Of a stretch of DNA of 64,000 nucleotides, positions 26,851 through 35,336 are shown one piece after another (within the stretch, counting starts at the first letter, position 1; every line of letters begins with the position of its first letter). A program made the position numbers and the translations under genes. The DNA comes from Ignavibacteria bacterium. GTDB lineage: Bacteria; Bacteroidota; Ignavibacteria; Kapaibacteriales; Kapaibacteriaceae. The notes under the pieces are model-generated. The model did no database searches, was not told the DNA's origin, and saw only the letters and a program-made list of their open reading frames with translations. The stretch is taken from NCBI GenBank assembly GCA_016873895.1, contig VGVV01000007.1:1-64000 (forward strand), in the 5' to 3' direction.

Positions 26851-27582
26851 ATGAAAACACTCTTCGTATCAGCTCTGTTTGTCCTTGCCAGCACATTGTC
26901 GCTTTCGGCAATCGACCTCGACGAGATTATTGCTAAAGCAAATGCTGCTCGCGGTGGAGAGAAGGCCATCAAGAGCATTAACACCCTTGTACAAGAGGGT
27001 ACGATGTCCATGGCACAGGGATTTGAGCTAAACTTTACGCAGACTACTAAGCGTCCGGACAAGGTGCGAATGGATATGAGTTTCCAGGGATCGGCTATCG
27101 TGCAAGCTTTTGACGGTACGACCGCCTGGGGTATCAATCCGATGGCCGGAGGGAAGCCTGAAAAGGCTGGTAGCGATGAGGTGAAGGAAATGGCGGATCG
27201 TGCCGATATCGATGGCGAGCTGATCGATTGGAAATCAAAAGGCTATGCCCTCGAGCTCGTTGGTTCGGAAGATATCGACGGCTCTACTGCCTACAAGATT
27301 AAGGCAACGAAAAGCGAAGAGTCGTCATTCATCTACATCGACGCCGTTACGTGGCTGCTTGCCAAGATCGAGCGCAAAATGAGTATGATGGGACAAGAAG
27401 CAGACGTTGAGATGGTATTCTCGAACTACCAAGAAGTAAACGGTGTGCAAATGCCCATGCTTGTCGAGATGCGCAATGACGGCAACACGATGATGTCGAT
27501 GACGTATTCAAGCATCAAGGCCAATGTTGATGTGCCGGATGGACGCTTTGCGTTTCCCGGCGACGATGGATCGAAGAAGTAA
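26851..27582 (+). CDS. LolA-like outer-membrane lipoprotein-sorting protein
   Basis: A 243-aa protein starting at ATG 26851 with GGAGT upstream; an ATG at 26791 would add 20 residues before the signal peptide. The signal ends at about LSLSA. The mature chain has the half-open beta-barrel pattern of LolA/LolB-fold carriers: KSINTLVQEGTMSMAQGFEL, then RPDKVRMDMSFQG, then a late FSNYQEVNGVQMPMLVEMR. Such proteins carry lipoproteins or other lipids through the periplasm, though many paralogues in this phylum have no proven cargo. It is followed by the BNR-repeat gene 25 nt later. Confidence 0.75.
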   Translation: MKTLFVSALFVLASTLSLSAIDLDEIIAKANAARGGEKAIKSINTLVQEGTMSMAQGFELNFTQTTKRPDKVRMDMSFQGSAIVQAFDGTTAWGINPMAGGKPEKAGSDEVKEMADRADIDGELIDWKSKGYALELVGSEDIDGSTAYKIKATKSEESSFIYIDAVTWLLAKIERKMSMMGQEADVEMVFSNYQEVNGVQMPMLVEMRNDGNTMMSMTYSSIKANVDVPDGRFAFPGDDGSKK

Positions 27583-27606
27583 GACCCAATAAGGCAGGTT
27601 TTTGAT

Positions 27607-30600
27607 ATGAGAAGCTGCGCTCTATTCTGCGCCGCAGCATTGCTGTGTGCTTCAGCAGATGTGCTTGCCCAACAAACATTTACCACCGGCATGCTTGGTG
27701 TATTGCGTCCGCGCTCGATCGGTCCGGCAACCATGAGCGGTCGCGTTAGTGATCTTGATGTGGTAAACGGTAAGCCCAACATCATCTATGTAGGTGCCGC
27801 TGCTGGTGGCATATGGAAGTCGATCAATGGTGGTGTGTCATTCGAGCCCGTGTTCGATGATTTTCCGCAATCCATTGGTACGATTCACATAGACCAAGAC
27901 CATCCCGACACGGTCTGGGTTGGTACGGGTGAATCATGGACACGTAATAGTGTTTCTTATGGGAAGGGGCTGTACAGAACAACGGATGCAGGCAAGACGT
28001 GGACCTCAGCCGGTCTGGATTCTACCGAGCGTATTTCGATGGTGGCAATTCATCCGCGTAACCCATCGATTGTATTTGTTGCTGCCCCTGGACCGTTGTT
28101 TCATGACAGTCCGCATCGCGGTCTGTATCGCACAACTGATTTTGGAACGTCTTGGACAAATGTTCTGCCGGGAGACATGCGAACGGGATGCACAGACGTA
28201 CTTATAGACCCCCAAGACCCAGATCGCATGCTTGCATCGCTCTGGACGTTTCGACGTACGCCATACTCGTTTGTCTCGGGTGGCCCGATTGGTGGGATAT
28301 ACAGCAGCAACGACGCTGGCAAGACTTGGCAAAAAGTAAGCGCGGGTTTGCCCACTGGAGACATAGGGCGCGTTGCACTGGCCCGCTCACCCAAGAATCC
28401 GAATCTCATCTTTGCCAGCATAGAAGCAAAAGAATCAGGGATGTTTGTCAGTACCGATGGGGGAAAGAGCTGGACCCGCAGATATACAGGCTCTGCCGTA
28501 GATATTCGTCCGTTTTATTTCTCACGTATTGTGTGTGATCCATCGAACGATAGTATTCTTTACAAATGTGGAATCAACCTGTATCGTAGCGATGATCAAG
28601 GAAATATATTTTCCGTAACAGCCAACAGTGCACACAGCGATCATCATGCTGTATGGATTGATCCAAAGAATTCAGAGCACATTATAATCGGGACTGATGG
28701 CGGTGTGTACGAGTCTTTCAACAAAGGCAAGTCGGTTAGATTCTATGGCAACCTGCCTATTGGTCAGTTCTATCATGTTGCCACAGACAACCGTACTGCA
28801 TTTAATGTGTATGGCGGCCTGCAAGACAACGGATCATGGGCTGGGCCTTCTTCTAAGCCGGGCGGCATTGCTAATGGGGACTGGAAGTTTGTAGGGGGTG
28901 GAGATGGATTCTACGTTGTGCCAGATCGTGGCAATGCAGACATTGTGGTTTGGGAATCTCAGGGCGGGAATATCGTACGTAATAACCTCGCTACCGGTGA
29001 GGAAAAGACAATCGCGCCAAAGCCTGACGATGGATCGTTAAAGCTTCGATACAATTGGAATGCGCCGATCGTACGTGGAAACCGGGCGGGCGTTTTGTTT
29101 GTAGCATCGCAATATCTCTACAAGAGCACAAACGCAGGTGAAGACTGGAAACGCATCTCACCAGATCTAACGACGAATGATTCATTGAAGTTGGGCCAAG
29201 ATGACAACGGAGGGCTAACTCTCGACAACTCATCTGCCGAGAATCATTGTACAATATTTACGATCTCCGAATCACAACGTGATTCTCTTGTGATATGGGC
29301 AGGAACCGATGATGGGAACATTCAGATTACACGAGATGGTGGAACATCATGGAAAAATGTGGCATCGTTCATCCAAGGGGTTCCCAAAGGGTCGTGGGTT
29401 ACTTGCGTTGAACCGTCGGTCTATCAAGATGGTGAATGCTACGTAACGCTCGATAATCATATGTACGGAGATATGCGCACGTATGTTGCACACACTACAG
29501 ATTATGGCGCAACTTGGACAACCCTTGCTACGTCTGCGGTAACAGGCTATGCGCATGTCGTGCGCCAAGATCATAGCAACCCCAAACTGCTCTTTCTTGG
29601 AACCGAGGATGGTCTGTTTTTAAGCTTCTCTGGTGGCACCTCGTGGCTTCATGTAACGAGTTCGTTCCCACGAACTCCAGTTCGAGACCTAGAGCTGCAG
29701 GATAATCAAAATGCCCTGGCTATTGCGACACATGGACGCAGCCTCTACATTCTTGATAATGTTGATGTATTGCGAGGTATCGATGTCTCTGCTGACCAGG
29801 CGCCGGTTACGGTTATCAAACCCAAGCCCTTTATGCGTCGGTATGCAAACTCGGGCGGTGGATGGTTTGGAGGCGATGCTGACTATGTGGGTCAGTCTAA
29901 GAGTCAGGCCCCATTGTTGTGGTATGTATTGCGGGAAAAGCATGTAAAAGGATCATTCGTGATTCGAATCAAGGACGCCTCTGGTACTGTTATCCGCACA
30001 CTACCTGCATCTGGCCGCAAGGGTGTGAACATGGTAGAACTTGCATTGTCGTATCAAGCCCCCTTATCGCCAAAGTCCGAAGTAGGGGGCGTCTTTGGAA
30101 CGTTTTCGGGTCCATTATTGCCATCAGGCAGATACACAGTGGAACTTGATAAGGCTGGAGAAATCTATACAACTACGATTGATGTGGTTCCAGATACCAC
30201 ACTTGGGCATTCAGCAACAGACATCGCACTGCAATATCAAACGATGCAGGCTATGTATGAGCTTTATGAGCAACTCGCCGTAACGACCGAACGCGTACAA
30301 GTGCTTATCAAGCAGCTCGAGAGCACACATGATTCGCTTGGGAACACCACAGTATTCAACGCACTCGTTGAGCTCAACAAAACCCTCGTAAACACAAAGC
30401 AGGGAGCTGTAACAGGCGAAGAACAGATCCGGGAAAAACTTGCTGGACTCTACGGCGAGGTGAACGGGTACTTGGGCAGGCCGGGCGCAATGCAATTGGC
30501 TCTGCTGGAAGAGCTACGCAAGAGAATTATGCAGGCCACAAATGAGGCTGAAAAGCTACTATCTGGACGTCTTACAGAGTCTCGGGAGCAGACATTTGCA

Positions 30601-30627
30601 AGACTGAAGAGCCAGTCAAAGAAGTAG
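27607..30627 (+). CDS. Secreted BNR/sortilin-like beta-propeller protein
   Basis: A 1006-aa protein with a signal peptide (cleavage near VLAQQ). It carries many WKS/GKTW repeats: GGIWKSINGGVSF, LYRTTDAGKTW, LYRTTDFGTSW, IYSSNDAGKTW, MFVSTDGGKSW and IQITRDGGTSW. These Asp-box-like blades are typical of the VPS10/sortilin-type and glycosyl-hydrolase-like propellers frequent in Bacteroidota secretomes. The C-terminal 230 residues leave the propeller: a beta-rich domain, then about 150 helical residues (ALQYQTMQAMYELYEQLAVT) that may be coiled coil. No catalytic residue can be assigned with confidence. It may bind or process extracellular polymers. Confidence 0.8.
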   Translation: MRSCALFCAAALLCASADVLAQQTFTTGMLGVLRPRSIGPATMSGRVSDLDVVNGKPNIIYVGAAAGGIWKSINGGVSFEPVFDDFPQSIGTIHIDQDHPDTVWVGTGESWTRNSVSYGKGLYRTTDAGKTWTSAGLDSTERISMVAIHPRNPSIVFVAAPGPLFHDSPHRGLYRTTDFGTSWTNVLPGDMRTGCTDVLIDPQDPDRMLASLWTFRRTPYSFVSGGPIGGIYSSNDAGKTWQKVSAGLPTGDIGRVALARSPKNPNLIFASIEAKESGMFVSTDGGKSWTRRYTGSAVDIRPFYFSRIVCDPSNDSILYKCGINLYRSDDQGNIFSVTANSAHSDHHAVWIDPKNSEHIIIGTDGGVYESFNKGKSVRFYGNLPIGQFYHVATDNRTAFNVYGGLQDNGSWAGPSSKPGGIANGDWKFVGGGDGFYVVPDRGNADIVVWESQGGNIVRNNLATGEEKTIAPKPDDGSLKLRYNWNAPIVRGNRAGVLFVASQYLYKSTNAGEDWKRISPDLTTNDSLKLGQDDNGGLTLDNSSAENHCTIFTISESQRDSLVIWAGTDDGNIQITRDGGTSWKNVASFIQGVPKGSWVTCVEPSVYQDGECYVTLDNHMYGDMRTYVAHTTDYGATWTTLATSAVTGYAHVVRQDHSNPKLLFLGTEDGLFLSFSGGTSWLHVTSSFPRTPVRDLELQDNQNALAIATHGRSLYILDNVDVLRGIDVSADQAPVTVIKPKPFMRRYANSGGGWFGGDADYVGQSKSQAPLLWYVLREKHVKGSFVIRIKDASGTVIRTLPASGRKGVNMVELALSYQAPLSPKSEVGGVFGTFSGPLLPSGRYTVELDKAGEIYTTTIDVVPDTTLGHSATDIALQYQTMQAMYELYEQLAVTTERVQVLIKQLESTHDSLGNTTVFNALVELNKTLVNTKQGAVTGEEQIREKLAGLYGEVNGYLGRPGAMQLALLEELRKRIMQATNEAEKLLSGRLTESREQTFARLKSQSKK

Positions 30628-30653
30628 CCTTTGCTAGCAAGAAAGGCGTATTT
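30627..30653 (+). terminator. Weak terminator-like hairpin after the BNR gene
   Basis: GCCTTT and AAAGGC pair around a 9-nt loop directly after the stop codon, followed by GTATTTT. A short stem, so only a possible terminator. Confidence 0.35.
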
Positions 30654-30676
30654 TCGCAGTCCTGATTCACAAAACA

Positions 30677-32191
30677 ATGAATAGGCTGTTTATGAGGCGC
30701 CACGTTCTGTTACTTGCCGGTCTTGCTATCACAGCTGTGTTTGCGCAGGGCTTTCAATGCTCTAGCTCGCAGATGACAAGTGCAAAAAAGGCAATGGCTG
30801 CCAGGGATTACGCCAAGGCTAAAGATGCACTTCGTGCAACTCTTCAGGCAACTCCTGCGCCATGCGATGCATATGCGATGCTTGGTGATGCACACGATTC
30901 GTTGAACGAACAAGACTCAATGCTTGCTGCTTATCGCGCTGCACTTTCTTGCAGTTCACTAAATCCTCGTCTGCGTGACGCTATCACTGTCTCACTGTAC
31001 AACAAGTATGCTGCAGCATACAATCTTGGAATAGCTAAGTACAATGATTACGCAACATCCAAGAATACAACTATGCTCCAGGAATCTCGAGCTGCGTTGG
31101 TAACTGCAGTTGCTGTGCGTCCTGAGTACACAGAACCCCTGATGCTTCTTGGCGAAGTGAATGAACGTCTTGGTGATACTGCCCAGGCTGTAAAGGTGTA
31201 CACACAATGGTGGGAAGCAGAGCGTCCAGGGTATGAGGCAATCGCTTCCAAAAACATTACAATCGGCTCTGCGCGTGGTTCCGTGATAAAAGCACTGGGA
31301 ACGCCCCTTACCACGAAGATGGACTCCGTCGAGGGTGGTGTATTGTACCGTGATGCATTTACCCTTAATGCTAAACAGATCATATTCAGTTCCTTTGCGG
31401 AAGGGGCGAGTGATGCAGCAATTGAAGGTTGGACGTACGATCCGTTACCGAATCTAACAGAGGCCGAAAAGTGGCGGGCTCGCATGGCAAATGTTCAACC
31501 GCTAAAGAATCTCGCCTACATCGCCTATGGAATGGCCAAATACGATGAGGCGCTTACTTGGGCTAACGCCGTGATGCGTGCTAAACCTGCAGATCAAGAG
31601 TTATCGGCTCTACGTGCCCAATCACTGCAGCTCTCGGGTAAGGCTGATGAGGCCGTGCAAGAGCTCAAGGCACAGATCGATAAGGACCCATCAAATGTTA
31701 GCGCCCGCATCCAATATGCAACGATGTTATCAGGCGCGGAGAAGTACGATGAGGCTATTGCACAGTACAGGGAAGTGATTCGTCTCGACCCGAAAAATGA
31801 GATTGCACTATTCGATTTCGGCGCATCGTGTAAAAACCTTGCAAGCATCAGGCAGCGCGCTGAGTTGGAAAAGCAGGACAACAACAAGAAATATGTTGCC
31901 GACACCGCGACATATCTGCCACTGCTTGCCGAAGCTGCCTCGTCGTTCGAACAACTTCGCAGGGTTAGTGCGAAGTATCGTAACGACTACATCGTGATCT
32001 CCGAGATCGCAAACGTCTATGAAGTGCGCAAGGATCTTGGCAAAGTGAAAGCACTTATCCTCGAGCTGGAGGCATTGGAAGAGGTATACAATAAAGACAA
32101 AGAATACTACCGTACCATGGAAGGTCTCTATGGACGCAACAAAATGTTGGATAAAATGAAACAAGCAAACGAGAAAGGATCAAAACTCTAA
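30677..32191 (+). CDS. Periplasmic TPR-repeat protein
   Basis: A 504-aa protein with an N-terminal signal sequence (LLLAGLAITAVFA). The following QGFQCSSSQ has a cysteine, but not in a proper lipobox. Several tetratricopeptide repeats are visible: AAMARDYAKAKDALRATLQA-like units at the start, PLMLLGEVNERLGDTAQAVK, and YATMLSGAEKYDEAIAQYRE with IRLDPKNEIALFDFG. A helical tail ends KMKQANEKGSKL. TPR proteins scaffold other proteins; the partner is unknown. The stop overlaps the start of the DUF3467 gene by one base (TAATG). Confidence 0.75.
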   Translation: MNRLFMRRHVLLLAGLAITAVFAQGFQCSSSQMTSAKKAMAARDYAKAKDALRATLQATPAPCDAYAMLGDAHDSLNEQDSMLAAYRAALSCSSLNPRLRDAITVSLYNKYAAAYNLGIAKYNDYATSKNTTMLQESRAALVTAVAVRPEYTEPLMLLGEVNERLGDTAQAVKVYTQWWEAERPGYEAIASKNITIGSARGSVIKALGTPLTTKMDSVEGGVLYRDAFTLNAKQIIFSSFAEGASDAAIEGWTYDPLPNLTEAEKWRARMANVQPLKNLAYIAYGMAKYDEALTWANAVMRAKPADQELSALRAQSLQLSGKADEAVQELKAQIDKDPSNVSARIQYATMLSGAEKYDEAIAQYREVIRLDPKNEIALFDFGASCKNLASIRQRAELEKQDNNKKYVADTATYLPLLAEAASSFEQLRRVSAKYRNDYIVISEIANVYEVRKDLGKVKALILELEALEEVYNKDKEYYRTMEGLYGRNKMLDKMKQANEKGSKL

Positions 32192-32502
32192 TGGCAAATG
32201 ACCAGAATGATCAGCAGCAGCAGATGACGATAGAGCTGGGAGAAAAAGAAGCCGAAGGTATATACTCCAACTTGGCTATCATATCCCATTCTCCAGCCGA
32301 ATTCGTCGTTGATTTTACAAGAATTCTGCCAGGAGTACCCAAGGCAAGGGTCCATGCCCGCATTGTCATGACCCCCCAACATGCAAAGCTCTTGTTGCAC
32401 GCTTTGGCAGATAACATCGGGAAATACGAAAATCAGTACGGTGAGATTGCTGTTGACGGTCAGCACAATCCATTTCCGCCTGGCGTAACAAATATCAATT
32501 GA
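32191..32502 (+). CDS. DUF3467-family protein
   Basis: A 103-aa protein with a glutamine-rich start (MANDQNDQQQQM) and the conserved core GIYSNLAIISHSPAEFVVDF followed by RVHARIVMTPQHAKLLLHAL and a GxY motif near the end. This is the whole of the DUF3467 family, found in many bacteria and without a proven function. GAAAGGA precedes the ATG, and the start overlaps the TPR-protein stop. The product is probably cytoplasmic. Confidence 0.85.
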   Translation: MANDQNDQQQQMTIELGEKEAEGIYSNLAIISHSPAEFVVDFTRILPGVPKARVHARIVMTPQHAKLLLHALADNIGKYENQYGEIAVDGQHNPFPPGVTNIN

Positions 32503-32509
32503 TCCTTCG

Positions 32510-32517
32510 TATATTTG
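32510..32517 (+). promoter_or_regulatory. TATATTTG -7 box upstream of rpmH
   Basis: A perfect TAnnTTTG lies 44 bases before the rpmH ATG, leaving a leader of about 40 nt. Confidence 0.45.
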
Positions 32518-32561
32518 CAGTTCACATTTAACTCAACGAGAAATTTAGTCCGGGTGACATT

Positions 32562-32708
32562 ATGAAGCGTACCTATCAACCAAGCAAGCGTCGTCGTGTA
32601 AACACACACGGGTTCCGTGCACGCATGGCCTCGAAGAACGGTCGCAAGGTTCTTGCACGTCGTCGTGCGAAGGGTCGTGCACGTATTGCCGTTGGCTTTG
32701 CCCGTTAA
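32562..32708 (+). CDS. rpmH: 50S ribosomal protein L34
   Basis: A 48-aa, very basic protein starting [20 protein letters not shown] and ending [10 protein letters not shown], the standard L34 sequence and length. It heads the conserved rpmH-rnpA-yidD-yidC cluster. In many bacteria dnaA and oriC lie upstream of rpmH; here the upstream genes are DUF3467 and a TPR protein, so the origin is not next to it. Confidence 0.95.
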   Translation: MKRTYQPSKRRRVNTHGFRARMASKNGRKVLARRRAKGRARIAVGFAR

Positions 32709-32726
32709 CGAGGGAATCCTTTCAAC

Positions 32727-33089
32727 ATGGTCCCGGGGCCACTGAAAGGATACAAATCCTTTGAAACTGTACTGCGGTCTGGACGTCGTGTGACGTCCGG
32801 GCCGCTTCTGTTTGCGGTTATCCCAAACGAGGATTCAGAGCAATCTCTACTGGGCGTGGGTGTTCCAAAGAGGATTGCACCCAAGGCAGTGGTTCGCAAC
32901 CGTATCAAGCGACTAATGCGAGAGTCTGCTCGATTGTGTTTTCAGGATTTAAACTCGGCCCTGCGTGGGATACGCGTGGTATGTTTATGTAGGCAGGCAC
33001 CCCGGCAGGCATCGAATGTACGACTTGCCGATATACACAAGTACATGAGCATTGGACTTCAAAAGCTTGCACGTTCGGAGACTCGGTAA
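32727..33089 (+). CDS. rnpA: Ribonuclease P protein component
   Basis: A 120-aa basic protein with the family signature [13 protein letters not shown] at about residues 57-69, preceded by [14 protein letters not shown]. It is the protein subunit that helps the RNase P RNA cut 5' leaders from pre-tRNAs. It starts 18 nt after rpmH, and its last base overlaps the ATG of yidD, as in most bacteria. Confidence 0.9.
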   Translation: MVPGPLKGYKSFETVLRSGRRVTSGPLLFAVIPNEDSEQSLLGVGVPKRIAPKAVVRNRIKRLMRESARLCFQDLNSALRGIRVVCLCRQAPRQASNVRLADIHKYMSIGLQKLARSETR

Positions 33090-33310
33090 TGTCTACAATA
33101 CTGATTGCAGTGATCAGACTTTATCAACGTCTTCTTTCGCCGATGTTGCCACCAGCGTGTAGGTTTACACCGTCGTGCTCGAATTATGGCATTGAAGCGC
33201 TCCAAGTGCATGGATGGCTACGGGGCACGATTCTTACGATTCGTAGAATTGGGCGCTGTCATCCACTTCATCCTGGTGGACACGACCCCGTGCCCCCTAA
33301 ACATCATTAG
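33089..33310 (+). CDS. yidD: Membrane protein insertion efficiency factor
   Basis: A 73-aa protein with the YidD signature: [26 protein letters not shown] and [17 protein letters not shown], including the three conserved cysteines. It sits at the inner face of the membrane and aids YidC-dependent insertion. The start overlaps the rnpA stop by one base, and yidC follows after 44 nt. The conserved order rnpA-yidD-yidC supports the assignment. Confidence 0.93.
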   Translation: MSTILIAVIRLYQRLLSPMLPPACRFTPSCSNYGIEALQVHGWLRGTILTIRRIGRCHPLHPGGHDPVPPKHH

Positions 33311-33354
33311 AATTATTGTCGAGTATTCACGCTTTACACTACTGCTAGCCCACT

Positions 33355-35217
33355 ATGGATAAACGCTCACTCCTTGCCGTCGTCATGATTACAATGCTCA
33401 TGGCATTCTGGATGTTCATGCAACAACGTTCGGTGGATCCGCAGGCTGCAAAACCGGCCTCTGCACCAACAGCAACTGCGGGAACTTCGAAATCTCAGAT
33501 CTCTAATAGTGAACGAAACGGTCCACCCGTCCAGTTTATGCCTGCACCACAACGAACCATTGTTGTCACATCAGACCTCTACACCATCCGATTTACTTCT
33601 GAAGGTGCGCTGGTTCGCTCGTGGGTTCTCAACAATTACAAGCCGCATTATGCTAAGTCGGAACCAGGTGCGGTTGTAGATCTTATTCAGCCTGGTGTGC
33701 ATGAGTTCGGATTCTCATTTCTGGTTGTCCCGGATTCGATGAGTTCACAGCGCCCCATTGATACGTTGCTATCGCGTGAGATACCATTCACGTTTGATGC
33801 GACATCGGATTCGATTGTGGTTGCAAAGAACGACACGGTTCGTCTTACCGCCACCGCTGCAACGGCTTTCGGTGGAGTTATTACCCGTACATATGAGTTC
33901 ACAGGTGGCGCTTATGATGTTACGTCGCGTATCGTAATGACAGGTATGCAGCGTGTGTATCATCGTCGTACGCGTACGATGCTTATTGAATGGAAGAACG
34001 GGATTCGCTACCAAGAGGGAAGTAGTGTTGATGAGTCCAATAATGCTGTTGGTATCATTGCCGAGGGAGGGTCGTTAACAGAAATTGATGCCACAGATTT
34101 TAGTCAGCCTGTGGGCGATACCTCAAAGACGAACATCGACTACCTGGCTACGCGCTCGAAGTACTTTGCGGTTGCAATGCTTCCACAACAGGGTTTTGCC
34201 GGAAAGGCCAGTGTATATGGACAGCGCAATGGTGCTCCAGACGAAGGTGTAGTAGAGCGTTATAGTCTTGGTGTGGAAGTCCCGATGGCCGATGGGAACA
34301 TTGACTACACCACACGGCTTTATGTGGGACCGATGCAGTACGACACATTGGAGGCTTATGGGCTTACCAACATTATGAATTTTGGATGGAAGTGGATTGT
34401 AAAGCCAATTGGGGAGTATTTCATGCTGCCCACGTTCAAGTTCATTCATAATCTTATTCCGAACTACGGCATTGCTATTATCCTTTTCGCATTGTTGATG
34501 AAGGTGCTGCTGTATCCATTGAGCACCGGCCAACTTGAGTCTGCTAAAAAGATGCAGCTTGTTGCGCCCCTTCTCAACGAAGTGCGCATGCGATATCCCG
34601 ACGACATGCAGAAGCAGCAGCAGGAAACGATGAAGATCTACAGTGAATACGGCATCAATCCAGCCGGTGGGTGCTTACCGCTGGTCTTGCAGATGCCCTT
34701 TTTGTACGCTTTGTATGCGGTACTCAACCTGAATATCGAGCTGCGTCAACAGGGATTTCTGCCAGTGTGGCTTACAGATTTGAGCATACCAGATGTGATC
34801 TTCTCTCTGCCTTTCAAGTTGCCCCTTTTCAATATTGACCAGTTCTCGGGCCTTGCACTCTTGATGGGCACTACGATGTTTATTCAGCAAAAACAGGCGA
34901 TCTCTGATCCTCGCCAGAAGGCCATGGTCTACATGATGCCACTGATGCTGACGCTGATGTTCTCCTCGCTCCCGTCTGGCCTAAATCTGTATTATTTCGT
35001 ATTCAATGTCGTGGCAATTGGACAAACAATTTGGCAGAAAAAGTTCTCGAAAAACCAGCTGACGTTGGCCGATTTGAAGAAAATGCCAAAAAAAGAGAGC
35101 TGGATGCAGCGAAAAATACGCGAGGCACAAGAAATGGCAGCGGCTCAGGGCAGATTGATACCAGGTCAACCAACTCAGCGTCCACAAAAGCCGTCAAAGC
35201 CGGGCAAGAAGAAGTAG
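33355..35217 (+). CDS. yidC: Membrane protein insertase
   Basis: A 620-aa long-form YidC. One N-terminal helix (about 6-22) is followed by a large periplasmic beta-sandwich domain (to about 340). Then comes the conserved five-helix insertase core: PNYGIAIILFALLMKVLLYP, a cytoplasmic hairpin with MQLVAPLLNEVRMRYPDD, and GGCLPLVLQMPFLYALY. The C-terminal tail is basic and proline-rich (QRPQKPSKPGKKK), as in Gram-negative forms. It inserts inner-membrane proteins alone or with Sec. This is the last gene of the rpmH cluster; the 119-nt gap that follows contains one copy of AAGGGGCT (35245). Confidence 0.95.
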   Translation: MDKRSLLAVVMITMLMAFWMFMQQRSVDPQAAKPASAPTATAGTSKSQISNSERNGPPVQFMPAPQRTIVVTSDLYTIRFTSEGALVRSWVLNNYKPHYAKSEPGAVVDLIQPGVHEFGFSFLVVPDSMSSQRPIDTLLSREIPFTFDATSDSIVVAKNDTVRLTATAATAFGGVITRTYEFTGGAYDVTSRIVMTGMQRVYHRRTRTMLIEWKNGIRYQEGSSVDESNNAVGIIAEGGSLTEIDATDFSQPVGDTSKTNIDYLATRSKYFAVAMLPQQGFAGKASVYGQRNGAPDEGVVERYSLGVEVPMADGNIDYTTRLYVGPMQYDTLEAYGLTNIMNFGWKWIVKPIGEYFMLPTFKFIHNLIPNYGIAIILFALLMKVLLYPLSTGQLESAKKMQLVAPLLNEVRMRYPDDMQKQQQETMKIYSEYGINPAGGCLPLVLQMPFLYALYAVLNLNIELRQQGFLPVWLTDLSIPDVIFSLPFKLPLFNIDQFSGLALLMGTTMFIQQKQAISDPRQKAMVYMMPLMLTLMFSSLPSGLNLYYFVFNVVAIGQTIWQKKFSKNQLTLADLKKMPKKESWMQRKIREAQEMAAAQGRLIPGQPTQRPQKPSKPGKKK

Positions 35218-35336
35218 GAGCGCTGTGGACAGTTTTTTCATCAAAAGGGGCTGATTTACAGTTCGCTTGTTGTATTTTTCCCGACACAAAATCGAGTAAT
35301 TCTAACATCAAATTTTCACTACATCAGGAGACGTGT

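Noticed and set aside
32440..32562. Possible replication origin next to rpmH-rnpA
   Set aside because: No dnaA gene and no cluster of DnaA boxes are visible; the upstream genes are a DUF3467 and a TPR protein.
35031..35336. Longer N-terminus for the T9SS-secreted protein
   Set aside because: This part overlaps the end of yidC in another frame and lies before a clear signal peptide and AGGAG ribosome-binding site at 35337.
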